From UMGS1532 sp045542355 (GTDB lineage: Bacteria; Bacillota; Clostridia; Oscillospirales; Acutalibacteraceae), in assembly GCA_045542355.1 (NCBI GenBank), contig JAZQKX010000017.1:1-64000 (forward strand): a stretch of 64,000 bases of DNA. Direction: 5' to 3'. Under the pieces are notes generated by a model. The model made no database searches, was not told where the DNA came from, and saw only the letters and a list, made by a program, of their open reading frames with translations. Position numbers and translations under genes: made by a program. The first letter of the stretch is position 1. Every line of letters starts with the position of its first letter. Positions 24,294 to 33,001 of the stretch are shown here, in pieces.

Positions 24294-24812
24294 TTAGTTC
24301 CAGCCGTCGGTCCAACCGTCGCCGTCAGCATCAAACTTCGATGTGCTTTCAGGCTTAGAAGTCTCGGTCTTGCTTTCGGTTTCTTCTGTTTTTTGACTGC
24401 TGGAAGTAGTATCGGTTTTGCTTTCCGTCTCTTCCGATTTTTCACCGCTGGAAGTAGTCTCGATTTTGCTTACAGTTTCGGTTTGCTTACTCTCGGTAGA
24501 CTCGGTTGCAGAATTTTCATCTTTGCTTGATGTTGATGAGCTATCCTTCGACTCAGTCTCTTCACTGGAAAGTTCCTCTTCGTCTCGGCTTTCCTGATTT
24601 TGGAAAAGCTCTTCTACCTCGGACTCGGTTATCTGGAATTCAGATTCGGTGCCGTTTTGTGTAAAGAAATCCCCTTCGGATAAGACGGCAGAGCTGACTT
24701 CGGATTTAGTCTGGGACACAGAACTGGTTCCATTTGTATTTTCCTTGCTCTTACATGCGCATACGGTGAGGACTACTGTGATTAATAACAAAGCTATTAC
24801 TGTTCTTTTCAT
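24294..24812 (-). CDS. Low-complexity Ser/Thr/Glu-rich lipoprotein ending in a calcium-type motif
   Basis: A 172-residue protein. The N-terminus MKRTVIALLLITVVLTVCAC is a lipoprotein signal with C20 the likely lipidated cysteine (-3 to -1 is VCA, an atypical lipobox). The rest is almost entirely Ser, Thr, Glu, Lys and Gln, including imperfect repeats of KTDTTSSSQKTEETES (about 125-155). The last residues are FDADGDGWTDGWN, a thrombospondin-3/dockerin-like DxDGDGxxD loop. It is 14 bp after a secreted protein gene on the same strand. No enzymatic domain is visible; a surface stalk or decoy is plausible. Confidence 0.7.
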   Translation of the reverse strand: MKRTVIALLLITVVLTVCACKSKENTNGTSSVSQTKSEVSSAVLSEGDFFTQNGTESEFQITESEVEELFQNQESRDEEELSSEETESKDSSSTSSKDENSATESTESKQTETVSKIETTSSGEKSEETESKTDTTSSSQKTEETESKTETSKPESTSKFDADGDGWTDGWN

Positions 24813-24826
24813 TTCCGTTTCCTCTC

Positions 24827-25897
24827 CTATTTCATGCCAATAATACTCTTGATCTGACTCACATTTCGAACAATAGGCTCGGTGTATACAACTGTGTATT
24901 TATCGTCTTTGGGAGCCTTATATTTAACATATGATCTGGCTGTAAAGTTGACCGAGTCATAATCTCCGTTTTTGGGGAAGTCGGTTATCTCGCCAGTGAA
25001 GCAAATATAGTTGTCGGTGTCTTCCAGAACTCTGGCTTTGCTATCAAGGAATCTACATTCGGATTCTAAGGTAAGTTCTTCATTGCCCAGCTGGTTGGTA
25101 ACAGCAATCAAGGTGCCGTAACTTATATCGGTGCATTTGTTGAAATAATCGTCTTTTTCCAATCTTGTGCCGAAGCGGAGACCCTGAGCACCGCTCACCC
25201 TTATCTGGGCACCCAGAATTTTTGCAGACATCTCATCATTTTCACTCTGGAATTCAGCAGTACATACAGATTTTTCCTTAAACTGAGAAGATATAGATTT
25301 TACAGTTCCTGTGCTATCCTTAGAGGCGATATCCTCCACCTTGTAAGTAAGGGTGAAATCCTCTTCCAATCCGCTGTCCACCAGATAATAAAGCTTGGCA
25401 ATCTTGTATTTATCCGAGGTTACCTTGTTTACTATATTGTTGGGCTCAGCAGTTACCGCTCTTGTACCATACATGAGAACAAGGGCAGATTTATATGCCG
25501 TATCTCTGTGGCTCATATAAGCCTCCCAGCGGGAGGTGCCTATTTTTTCGCTGTTTTGCAGGTTGGTCTCAAGATACACCAGCGCCACCTTGTCGCTACT
25601 TGCCTTTACGGAAAATTGAATTCCATAAATATCGTTAAGGTTCTTGATTCCAGAAATACAAATATCCAATGAACGAAGCTGTGCGCCATATTTATCGCTC
25701 AACTCAGCCTTTGTGATATCTCCGCCTAAAAGCGCATTAACATCCTCTTTTATACCATTTATTGATGCGTCACCCGAGGGAACAAAGCTGAAATCATCAG
25801 AAGCCACCGAGGCGTCACCTGCGGCGCTTACCGTGGGGACAGCGAAGCATACAAGCAACATAGAAAGGGTTAATACCATGGAAATTAATTTTTTCAT
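24827..25897 (-). CDS. Secreted two-domain protein of unknown function
   Basis: A 356-residue protein starting at ATG 25897 (preceded by TAGGAG), with signal peptide MKKLISMVLTLSMLLVCFAVPTVSA. The first half (about 60-210, ISGIKNLNDIYGIQFSV and YKIAKLYYLVDSGLEEDFTLTYK) is beta-rich and could be an adhesin or cohesin-like sandwich, though key cohesin motifs are not evident. The second half (about 225-356) has GAQIRVSGAQGLRFGTRLEKD and ARSYVKYKAP...YTEPIVRNV, a module common in secreted proteins of gut clostridia and of unknown role. The lipoprotein gene follows in the same operon. Confidence 0.7.
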   Translation of the reverse strand: MKKLISMVLTLSMLLVCFAVPTVSAAGDASVASDDFSFVPSGDASINGIKEDVNALLGGDITKAELSDKYGAQLRSLDICISGIKNLNDIYGIQFSVKASSDKVALVYLETNLQNSEKIGTSRWEAYMSHRDTAYKSALVLMYGTRAVTAEPNNIVNKVTSDKYKIAKLYYLVDSGLEEDFTLTYKVEDIASKDSTGTVKSISSQFKEKSVCTAEFQSENDEMSAKILGAQIRVSGAQGLRFGTRLEKDDYFNKCTDISYGTLIAVTNQLGNEELTLESECRFLDSKARVLEDTDNYICFTGEITDFPKNGDYDSVNFTARSYVKYKAPKDDKYTVVYTEPIVRNVSQIKSIIGMK

Positions 25898-25949
25898 ATA
25901 TGTACTCCTAAAATACACTATTGTATTGTCAAATTTATTGTATGATGTT

Positions 25950-25977
25950 ATTCTACCACAAATCACAAAAAAGTCAA
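25950..25977 (-). promoter_or_regulatory. Promoter of the secreted protein/lipoprotein operon
   Basis: Minus strand TTGACT (25972-25977), 16-bp spacer, TAGAAT (25950-25955). Confidence 0.65.
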
Positions 25978-26074
25978 TACGCGGTAAAATTTACAGGGCG
26001 CTCTTTTGTTAGAAAAAGTTATGGGAATTTTAACAATTGTTAGGTGTGATATGGCATAACCCGTGAGCTTGCGC

Positions 26075-26102
26075 TTGACAAATTGAAAATATGTAATATT
26101 AT
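26075..26102 (+). promoter_or_regulatory. Promoter of the YwlG-like gene
   Basis: TTGACA (26075-26080), 16-bp spacer, TATTAT (26097-26102). Confidence 0.65.
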
Positions 26103-26136
26103 ATAGATATACTCACAAAAGAAATGGTGATAACTC

Positions 26137-26679
26137 ATGTATAGTGATATAAAAAGACAAACTTCAGAGGCTTTAGAGAAGCTGTTGGAAATATCAAAGG
26201 CAGATAAGGGTCGTCTGTTGGTGGTGGGCTGTTCTTCAAGCGAAATAATAGGAAGCACCATCGGAAAAGGCTCAAGCCCAGAAGTAGCCGTGGCGGTGGC
26301 CCAAACCTTGCTACCAATTCTGAAAGAAAAGGGTGTGCTTCTTGCGGCGCAATGCTGCGAGCATCTTAACCGTGCGCTGATTGTGGAAAAATCCACAGCC
26401 GAAATGTTGGGCCTTGAGATTGTTAACGTCCGCCCCATGCCTAAGGCAGGCGGCTCCTTTGCCACAGCGGTTTATGATAAAATGGAAGAGCCTGTTGCGG
26501 TAGAATACATCAAGGCTGATTTAGGTCTGGATATCGGCTCCACCCTTATTGGTATGCATCTCAAGTCAGTTGCGGTGCCCGTTAGACTGGGCATAAGTAA
26601 AATCGGCGAAGCCTATGTTACAGCCGCCTACACTCGCCCAAAATACATCGGCGGAAGCAGAGCGAACTATGTAGAGTAA
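26137..26679 (+). CDS. YwlG / UPF0340 family protein
   Basis: A 180-residue cytoplasmic protein of the TIGR01440 family. Recognisable parts are LLVVGCSSSEIIGSTIGKGSS near residue 28, LAAQCCEHLNRALIVE with its paired cysteines near 70, and VRPMPKAGGSFATAVY. The end VTAAYTRPKYIGGSRANY is also typical. Its biochemical role is not established. It is a single-gene unit between its own promoter and terminator. Confidence 0.92.
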   Translation: MYSDIKRQTSEALEKLLEISKADKGRLLVVGCSSSEIIGSTIGKGSSPEVAVAVAQTLLPILKEKGVLLAAQCCEHLNRALIVEKSTAEMLGLEIVNVRPMPKAGGSFATAVYDKMEEPVAVEYIKADLGLDIGSTLIGMHLKSVAVPVRLGISKIGEAYVTAAYTRPKYIGGSRANYVE

Positions 26680-26684
26680 CCTTG

Positions 26685-26718
26685 GTCCCATTGCAAAGCG
26701 CAGTGGGACTTTGATTTT
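26685..26718 (+). terminator. Intrinsic terminator after the YwlG-like gene
   Basis: GTCCCATTG pairs with CAGTGGGAC across a short loop, followed by TTTGATTTT. Confidence 0.75.
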
Positions 26719-26759
26719 GTTCTCCAAAAATTACTTAGCTGTTGTTTTAAAATTTTACA

Positions 26760-26788
26760 TTGAAATACATTTTTCGCTATGATATACT
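26760..26788 (+). promoter_or_regulatory. Promoter of the glycosyltransferase-PAP2 pair
   Basis: TTGAAA (26760-26765), 17-bp spacer, TATACT (26783-26788). Confidence 0.7.
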
Positions 26789-26827
26789 TATTGTGATATA
26801 AATATACATTGGAAAGAGGTGAGTATT

Positions 26828-27952
26828 TTGAGATATTTGATTTTATCCTGTAACACAGGCGCGGGGCATAATTCTGCCGCAGATGCCATAAAGGATTATT
26901 TCGAATCCCAAGGGGCGGTTTGCGACGTCCGCGACTCCCTTGCCTTTATCTCGAAAAGCTCCTCCTACCTTGTGTCAGGCGGTCATGTATTGCTTTATAA
27001 AAAGAACCCAAAGCTTTTCGGAGTGCTTTACCGTTTCTTTGAAAATCATCCTGTAAAAGATAACGACCGTTCCTTTATTTATGATATTCTCACCCTTGGC
27101 TCAAAATCATTGGGTGAATACCTGCGCCTTAACCAATACGACGGAATTATCTGTACCCATGTTTTTGCGGGTATGATGGCAACCGCAACCAAGCGCAAAT
27201 ACATGAGCGGACTTAAAATTTATGTCGTAGCCACCGACTACACCTGCACCCCCTTTACCGAGGAGGTGGATGCCGATGTGTATTTCATGCCACATAAAGA
27301 CCTTTTATACGAATATGTGCAATCGGATATTCCCAGCGCCAAGATAGTCTGTAGCGGAATACCTGTGAAAAGTAGATTCTACGAGGTGCTTTCTTCGGAC
27401 GAGGCAAAGAAATCCCTTAATATCGACCAATCAAAAAAAGTTATTCTTCTTATGTGCGGCAGTATGGGTTGCGGTCCAATCGAGGAACTTACCGACACCT
27501 TAGAGCAAAGTCTCCCTGAGGATTGGCACCTTGTGGTTATTTGCGGAAGCAACCGAAAACTCTATCGAGCTCTCACTGCAGAAAAAGCCTACACCAAGGT
27601 CTCGGTGGTAGGTTTTACAAAGAGAATGCATATCTATATGTCGGCGGCTGAATTTGCTCTCACAAAACCAGGGGGCTTAAGCTCCACCGAAGCATTCCTC
27701 AAAGAGCTTCCTCTCATACTGATAGATGCAGTGCCCGGTTGCGAAACCAGAAACTTAGAATTTTTTATTGAGAAAGGCTTTGCTAAAACCTGTTCTACAG
27801 AGAACCTACCGAAGCTTGTTCTGGATAGCATCAAAGACACCCATTTCTTAAACGAAGCCAAAAAAAGGCTGCGAGAAGAGTTTGGCAACGCACCGCAAAT
27901 CATCTTCAACACTATCACCAAAGGACGTAAAAATGAAACCATCAGATTATAA
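26828..27952 (+). CDS. MGDG synthase-like glycolipid glycosyltransferase (GT28)
   Basis: A 374-residue peripheral membrane enzyme expected to transfer a hexose from a UDP-sugar to diacylglycerol. The N-terminal MGDG_synth domain opens with LILSCNTGAGHNSAADAIKD; the C-terminal donor half has LLMCGSMGCGPIEEL, VVICGSNRKL, VVGFTKRMHIYMSAAEF and the donor loop TKPGGLSSTEAF. It is related to UgtP. TTG 26828 is chosen because AGAGG (26815-26819) is 8 bp upstream; a GTG at 26819 overlaps that site. It overlaps the next gene by 20 bp. The exact donor and acceptor are not readable. Confidence 0.87.
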   Translation: MRYLILSCNTGAGHNSAADAIKDYFESQGAVCDVRDSLAFISKSSSYLVSGGHVLLYKKNPKLFGVLYRFFENHPVKDNDRSFIYDILTLGSKSLGEYLRLNQYDGIICTHVFAGMMATATKRKYMSGLKIYVVATDYTCTPFTEEVDADVYFMPHKDLLYEYVQSDIPSAKIVCSGIPVKSRFYEVLSSDEAKKSLNIDQSKKVILLMCGSMGCGPIEELTDTLEQSLPEDWHLVVICGSNRKLYRALTAEKAYTKVSVVGFTKRMHIYMSAAEFALTKPGGLSSTEAFLKELPLILIDAVPGCETRNLEFFIEKGFAKTCSTENLPKLVLDSIKDTHFLNEAKKRLREEFGNAPQIIFNTITKGRKNETIRL

Positions 27953-28628
27953 AGACCTGAGGTTTGCCAATTTAACCTCAAAAAAATTCAGACATCTGTT
28001 TTTATTGCTTTTTTGGCCTATATACGGGATAGCTTTTCCTTTATTGGAAAGGCTGATTCCCAACACCGCATCCTTCGCAGTCATACATCACCCCTTAGAT
28101 GATTTGATCCCTTTCTGCGAATGGTTTGCCATACCCTATGTATTCTGGTATTTATGCCTTGCTTTTGTGACGGTATACACCGCGCTTTACGATGTTCCGC
28201 TGTTTAAAAAATATATGTGGTTTGTCATTATTGGATATTCTATTTCCTTTATCGTATACTTCATATATCCCAACGGACAAATGCTTCGCCCCGATTTGGC
28301 GACACTGGGCAGAGAAAACCTTATGACTGAGCTTATGGCAGCGCTTTATTCCACCGACACCTACACGAACGTATGCCCCTCAATGCATGTTATAGGCGCT
28401 CTGGCGATTATGTTTACATGCATTCACAGTAAGCATTTTTCAGGATGGTACTGGAACGTACTCTCGGTTATCACCGCATTACTGGTATGCCTTTCCACCG
28501 TGTTTGTAAAACAGCACTCAATAGTTGATGTGTGGGCAGGGGCGGCTGTATCCCTGATTTTATACATTCTCATATTCCATGTGAAATGGGATAAAATTTT
28601 CAATAAGAAAACTTCCGTTACAGTATAA
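27933..28628 (+). CDS. PAP2-family membrane phosphatase
   Basis: A 231-residue protein with about six membrane helices. The phosphatase signature is split as usual: LRPDLATLG region, CPSMHVIGALA with the catalytic histidine, and KQHSIVDVWAGAA with the nucleophilic histidine and aspartate. The domain is of the inositol-phosphotransferase/PAP2 type and acts on lipid phosphates at the outer membrane face. ATG 27933 is preceded by AAAGGA and overlaps the glycosyltransferase gene, so the pair probably works in glycolipid synthesis, the phosphatase supplying or recycling diacylglycerol (inference). Confidence 0.88.
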   Translation: MKPSDYKDLRFANLTSKKFRHLFLLLFWPIYGIAFPLLERLIPNTASFAVIHHPLDDLIPFCEWFAIPYVFWYLCLAFVTVYTALYDVPLFKKYMWFVIIGYSISFIVYFIYPNGQMLRPDLATLGRENLMTELMAALYSTDTYTNVCPSMHVIGALAIMFTCIHSKHFSGWYWNVLSVITALLVCLSTVFVKQHSIVDVWAGAAVSLILYILIFHVKWDKIFNKKTSVTV

Positions 28629-28641
28629 CTATAAACAATTT

Positions 28642-28679
28642 AAGGGCAGTCCTATGAAGACTGCCCTTGTTCTTTTTTA
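28642..28679 (+). terminator. Intrinsic terminator between convergent operons
   Basis: AAGGGCAGTC (28642-28651) pairs with GACTGCCCTT (28659-28668), followed by TCTTTTTT. Confidence 0.88.
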
Positions 28680-29708
28680 AAGTGTATCTGCTATATCGAA
28701 AATGAGCTTTTCGGTCTTTTCCCAGCCGAGACAAGGGTCGGTGATGGATTTTCCGTAGATATAATCCTCGCCGATAACTTGAGCGCCATCCTCAATGTAG
28801 CTCTCTATCATGAGACCCTTAACAATATTTTTTATGTCGTCACTTTTTCTCATGCTGTGGATAACATCCTTAGAAATGCGAATCTGCTCTAAGTATTTCT
28901 TGCCCGAATTGGAATGGTTGGCATCCACGATAACTGCGGGATTTTGGAGTTTTTTCTCGTCATACATTCTGCAAAGCTCCATCAAATCCTCATAGTGGTA
29001 GTTAGGCAGAGCCTTGCCAGAGGGGGAAACATATCCGCGCAAAATCGCATGTGCCAAGGGGTTACCCTCCGACTGCACCTCCCAACCTCTGTAGATAAAC
29101 TTATGGGGATGCTGAGCGGCGGTGATGGAATTCATCATGATTGAAAGGTCTCCCTCGGTGGTGTTCTTCATACCAACAGGTACATCCAGTCCGCTGGAAG
29201 TCAAACGGTGCTGTTGATTTTCAGAGGAACGGGCGCCTACCGCAACATAAGCCAACAGGTCGGAGAGGTAGCGGTGATTCTCAGGGTAAAGCATTTCGTC
29301 GGCACAGGTAAAGCCGTAGTCACTCAAAGCCGCCATGTGAAGCTCACGGATGGAAACAATACCCTTAAGCATATCGGGACTTTCATTGGGGTCGGGCTGA
29401 TGAAGCATACCCTTATAACCGTCACCTGTGGTTCTGGGCTTATTTGTGTAAATTCTTGGGATGATAATAATCTTATCCTTGACTTGATCCTCTACGCGAC
29501 GAAGCCTTGAGATATAATCAAGCACAGGCTCCTTTGAATCGGCAGAACAAGGACCGATAACGAGGATGAATTTATCACTCTTGCTTGTGAATACATCGCT
29601 GATTTCCTTGGCTCTTACGTCTCTTACGGCTTCCATTGCTTCGGTGATGGGATATTCCTGCTTGATTAACTGAGGAATAGGAAGCTTTCTTTCAAATTTC
29701 ATGTTCAC
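28677..29708 (-). CDS. aroF: 3-deoxy-7-phosphoheptulonate (DAHP) synthase, class I AroF/G/H type
   Basis: A 343-residue enzyme condensing phosphoenolpyruvate and erythrose-4-phosphate, the entry step of the shikimate pathway. Motifs include FILVIGPCSADS near residue 48, PRIYTNKPRTTGDGYKG, GARSSENQQHR, GMKNTTEG, and the metal-ligand regions VDANHSNSGKK and GEDYIYGKSITDPCLGWE. The AroG-like type (about 350 residues, no fused chorismate mutase) is clear. GTG 29708 is 8 bp from GGAGA; ATG 29702 is an alternative. It is the last gene of the operon although it catalyses the first step. Confidence 0.95.
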   Translation of the reverse strand: MNMKFERKLPIPQLIKQEYPITEAMEAVRDVRAKEISDVFTSKSDKFILVIGPCSADSKEPVLDYISRLRRVEDQVKDKIIIIPRIYTNKPRTTGDGYKGMLHQPDPNESPDMLKGIVSIRELHMAALSDYGFTCADEMLYPENHRYLSDLLAYVAVGARSSENQQHRLTSSGLDVPVGMKNTTEGDLSIMMNSITAAQHPHKFIYRGWEVQSEGNPLAHAILRGYVSPSGKALPNYHYEDLMELCRMYDEKKLQNPAVIVDANHSNSGKKYLEQIRISKDVIHSMRKSDDIKNIVKGLMIESYIEDGAQVIGEDYIYGKSITDPCLGWEKTEKLIFDIADTL

Positions 29709-29710
29709 GA

Positions 29711-30574
29711 TTATTTCTCCTTTTTATCAAACAACTGTCGTCGGGCGGTGGATGTCCGCATCATTTCTTTCATGGTCTCTGTGTCCCCAGCTTCGAGACT
29801 GGTGCGAAGCTTTTGGAAAGTATTCAGAAATCTGTCCATTTCACGGAGCAGGGGTCTTTTATTGAGCATAAACAACTCGGTCCACATGTTCTCATTTATT
29901 CGTGCAATACGTGTGAGATCGCGGAAGGAGTCACCTGTATATTCCACAAGGTTTTCGTCGTCGTTACTGCACATAAGACTAACGGCAATGCAGTGGGTTA
30001 GCTGAGACAGAAAGGCTATCATGCCGTCATGCTCCTCGGCGCTGATGACCGAGATATTGCCAAAACCTAATTCCCGACCCAGCTCTTTGCAAAGCTCGAT
30101 TGCCTCGGCACAATTTTCCTCAGAGGGGCAGACTATATAGTTTGCATCGCGGAAAATACTATCGTTGCTATTCTCTACGCCTTGCACCTCTCGTCCCGCC
30201 ATGGGGTGAGCAGAAATGAACTCCACCTCGTCGGGAAGTATGCTCTGAATTCTATAAACAATACTGCTTTTAACACCCGTGACATCGGTGATGACGGCGC
30301 CGCATTTAAAAAGGTTGCCGTATTTTTCAATCCATTGAATGAATACCGTTGGATAAAGGGCAAATATGGTGATATCCGCTGATGCCACCAGCTCCTTTTC
30401 CACCTCTGTGGTTCCATAGTCTATAATTCCGTGGGAAAGGGCATAGTCGATTGACTCCTGCTCTTTGGTGATTGCCGAGACTTTATAGCCTTTTTTCTTT
30501 AAAGCCTTGGCGTAGGAGCCACCCAAAAGTCCTAAACCCACAATGAGTATGTTGCTGTCTTTATTGAGTTTCAA
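29711..30574 (-). CDS. tyrA: Prephenate dehydrogenase
   Basis: A 287-residue NAD-dependent enzyme oxidatively decarboxylating prephenate to 4-hydroxyphenylpyruvate for tyrosine. The dinucleotide loop is ILIVGLGLLGGSYAKALK (residues 9-26); ISAHPMAGRE and the helical dimerisation domain with LTHCIAVSL and GDSFRDLTRIA follow. There is no C-terminal ACT domain, so feedback by tyrosine through such a domain is not expected. It overlaps aroA by 14 bp and leaves 2 bp before aroF. Confidence 0.93.
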   Translation of the reverse strand: MKLNKDSNILIVGLGLLGGSYAKALKKKGYKVSAITKEQESIDYALSHGIIDYGTTEVEKELVASADITIFALYPTVFIQWIEKYGNLFKCGAVITDVTGVKSSIVYRIQSILPDEVEFISAHPMAGREVQGVENSNDSIFRDANYIVCPSEENCAEAIELCKELGRELGFGNISVISAEEHDGMIAFLSQLTHCIAVSLMCSNDDENLVEYTGDSFRDLTRIARINENMWTELFMLNKRPLLREMDRFLNTFQKLRTSLEAGDTETMKEMMRTSTARRQLFDKKEK

Positions 30575-31766
30575 GTATATTCGCCTCTATTCCTAATGCC
30601 ATGAGCTTATCCCAAAAGTCGGGATAGCTTTTTGCTACTGCTTGGGCGCCCTCTATCTTGCCGCCTGTGAGGGTGCAAAGCACCGCCATGGACATAACTA
30701 TCCGATGGTCGTTGTGCCCAAATAGGGTGGCGTCGGGGACTTTTAAACCGCATGGAACTTTAATATAATTGTCTCCTATTTCTAATTCCACTCCAAATTT
30801 TTTCAGTTCCACCGCCATTGCGGCTCCGCGGTCACTTTCTTTTATTTTCAAACGCTCTGTGCCTGTGAAAACAGCTCCGTTTTTCGCCGCCGCCACAGCC
30901 ATCAGCACTGGTCCTAAGTCGGGACATTGAGAAATATCCAGAGTGGGGGTTTCGCTTTTTAACAAATCAAAATATTGTGGGTAAACCTTATCACCCTGCA
31001 AACTATCCTCTATAAGTCCCATTACCTCCACATCTCCGCCGAGAATTTTCAGAGCGTCTAAAAATGCGGCATTGGAATAGTCTCCCTCCACCGTAACCTC
31101 GGTGGGTTTAAAATTGCAACTCTCAGGGATTATAAAACAATTATCCTTAAACTCTACATCCACACCAAATATTTTCAGCGCCTGTAAGGTCATTCCAATA
31201 TATGGCAGACTTTCCAAGGGGGTGGTGACGGTTACACGACTTTCGGTGGAGAGCTTAGGCAATGCGAAAAGCAGACCGCTTATAAACTGACTGCTGATGT
31301 TACCTTTTACAAAATATTCTCCGCCCGACAGCTTTCCGCGAAGCTTTATAGAGTCCTCGGTTTTGGAAAATTCTATACCCTCGGTTTCGCAGATTTCCTC
31401 ATATACAGTCTGGGGTCTTTCCATAAGCCGTCCGCTACCGCGGAAAGTAACTTCATTTTCTTCAATAAGGCTTATGGGAATAAGAAATCTCAATGTGCTA
31501 CCGCTTTCGTTGCAGTAGACTTCAGAGGACTTATTAAGTTTCTCTATGCCCTTAACGGTGACATCACTGCCCGAAATGGTTATCTCGGCGCCAAGAGAGT
31601 TTAAAGCACTTATGGTTGCCTCGATGTCCTTAGAAAGGCTGACATTATGTATAACACTGGTGCCACCCGACAATGCCGCGCAGATGAGATATCGGTGCGC
31701 CATGCTCTTAGATGGGGGCGCTATGACCGTTCCTCGTGGGCATCCTTTCTTAATTTCAACTAACAT
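30561..31766 (-). CDS. aroA: 5-enolpyruvylshikimate-3-phosphate synthase
   Basis: A 401-residue enzyme with the two-domain inside-out barrel. PPSKSMAHRYLICAAL near residue 18, the shikimate-binding GNESGSTLRFL equivalent (YCNESGSTLRFLIPI near 83), RPQTVYEEI, and DHRIVMSMAVL near 355 are all present, as is ESDRGAAMA near 310. It transfers enolpyruvate from PEP to shikimate-3-phosphate. It overlaps the genes on both sides (7 and 14 bp), showing tight coupling in the operon. Confidence 0.95.
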   Translation of the reverse strand: MLVEIKKGCPRGTVIAPPSKSMAHRYLICAALSGGTSVIHNVSLSKDIEATISALNSLGAEITISGSDVTVKGIEKLNKSSEVYCNESGSTLRFLIPISLIEENEVTFRGSGRLMERPQTVYEEICETEGIEFSKTEDSIKLRGKLSGGEYFVKGNISSQFISGLLFALPKLSTESRVTVTTPLESLPYIGMTLQALKIFGVDVEFKDNCFIIPESCNFKPTEVTVEGDYSNAAFLDALKILGGDVEVMGLIEDSLQGDKVYPQYFDLLKSETPTLDISQCPDLGPVLMAVAAAKNGAVFTGTERLKIKESDRGAAMAVELKKFGVELEIGDNYIKVPCGLKVPDATLFGHNDHRIVMSMAVLCTLTGGKIEGAQAVAKSYPDFWDKLMALGIEANILETQ

Positions 31767-33001
31767 TCATTTTCACTCTTTAAGATAAATTCTACATTTT
31801 TTATGAGACTGTCCACGGCGTTAACCAAAACATCAGCTGTGGATTTATATATTTCGTATCTTTCGTTATATCTCTTTTCTAAATCGGCTCGGTTTGAGGA
31901 AAGGGGACGATCCTTTGTGGCGGTAAGCCAACTGAGGGGTCGGTCAATATAATATATTCTGCCGTTGGCTTTGAGACCTTGAATATTTTTGGGGTTTAAT
32001 ATTGCACCGCCACCTGTGGCAATTATATATCCGCCGAGGGTTGATATCTCCTCTATAACCTCTGCCTCCAGCCGTCTGAATCCCATCTCCCCTATCTCCT
32101 CAAAAATCTGAGGAATGGGTTTTCCTGCCTTTTTAACAATAAGCGCGTCGGTATCTATAAAGGGTTTGCCTGTGGCTTCCGACAGCTTTTTGCCGATTGT
32201 GGATTTTCCGCTGGCGGGCATACCTGTTAAGACTATGTTCTGCTTATCTCTAAGCAACGCGCTATAGACCTCTTTGATTTTTTCGGTCTTCATCTCGGTG
32301 CCGATAAATTTCTCAACGGCAAATGCCGCTTGAGCCACCAGCATATATAGTCCGCCCACCGCTTTCACTCCAAGGCTTTCTGCCTCTAACACAAGCCTTG
32401 AGCGTAAGGGATTGTATATAGCATCAACAACACCCGAAAGTTTGGAGAATTTCTGCAGGTCAAGAGGCTTGGCATCGGGATTGGGAAACATTCCCGAGGG
32501 GGTGGTGTTTATCACAATTTCGGCATCAAGATGGGATTTATAAACATCCTCGTAGGTTATAACGCCCTCTCCTGTAGTTCTCGATACAACGTGTATCTCA
32601 GAAGCCTCCATACTTTCGGCAACTGCCACCGCGGTTTTTGATGTTCCTCCGCTACCCAGCACCAAAACCTTTTTACCACGGATTTCGATGCCGTTCACCT
32701 CTATAAGAGAGATCATGCCGTAGAAATCGGTGTTGTAGCCATAGAGCTTTCCGTCGCGGTTTACTATTGTATTTACCGCACCTATTTTCTTTGCGGTGTC
32801 GGAGATATAGTAAAGGTGAGGGATTACCGACTGCTTATAGGGGATGGTGACATTTATTGCCTTGAAATCGGCAGTCTGCATAAATGCATCTAAATCCTCT
32901 TTTGGTATCTCCTTGATTTCATAATCATATTCGGCGAGAGAGCCATGTATCTCTTTAGAAAAGCTATGCTTTAAATGTTCGCCGATACATCCGTATTCCA
33001 T
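31760..33001 (-). CDS. aroE/aroK: Fused shikimate dehydrogenase-shikimate kinase
   Basis: A 413-residue two-enzyme fusion. Residues 1-250 are AroE: catalytic K56 in PYKQ and D92 in NTDFYG, NADP loop VLVLGSGGTSKT near 113, and GLYMLVAQAAFAVEKF near 217. A short linker (KEVYSALLRDKQ) leads to AroK (about 254-413): Walker A GMPASGKST at 260-268, FIDTDALIV, FRRLEAEVI, and GGGAIL near 331. The two enzymes run consecutive steps, dehydroshikimate to shikimate to shikimate-3-phosphate. No frameshift separates them. aroC overlaps the start by 1 bp. Confidence 0.95.
   Translation of the reverse strand: MEYGCIGEHLKHSFSKEIHGSLAEYDYEIKEIPKEDLDAFMQTADFKAINVTIPYKQSVIPHLYYISDTAKKIGAVNTIVNRDGKLYGYNTDFYGMISLIEVNGIEIRGKKVLVLGSGGTSKTAVAVAESMEASEIHVVSRTTGEGVITYEDVYKSHLDAEIVINTTPSGMFPNPDAKPLDLQKFSKLSGVVDAIYNPLRSRLVLEAESLGVKAVGGLYMLVAQAAFAVEKFIGTEMKTEKIKEVYSALLRDKQNIVLTGMPASGKSTIGKKLSEATGKPFIDTDALIVKKAGKPIPQIFEEIGEMGFRRLEAEVIEEISTLGGYIIATGGGAILNPKNIQGLKANGRIYYIDRPLSWLTATKDRPLSSNRADLEKRYNERYEIYKSTADVLVNAVDSLIKNVEFILKSENEC

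Noticed and set aside
24294..24812. Opposite-strand or other-frame genes in the repeat-rich lipoprotein region and in the low-complexity part of the permease (7544-8020)
   Set aside because: Biased Ser/Thr/Pro codons open long frames by chance in other phases; only one frame has a signal sequence or membrane context.
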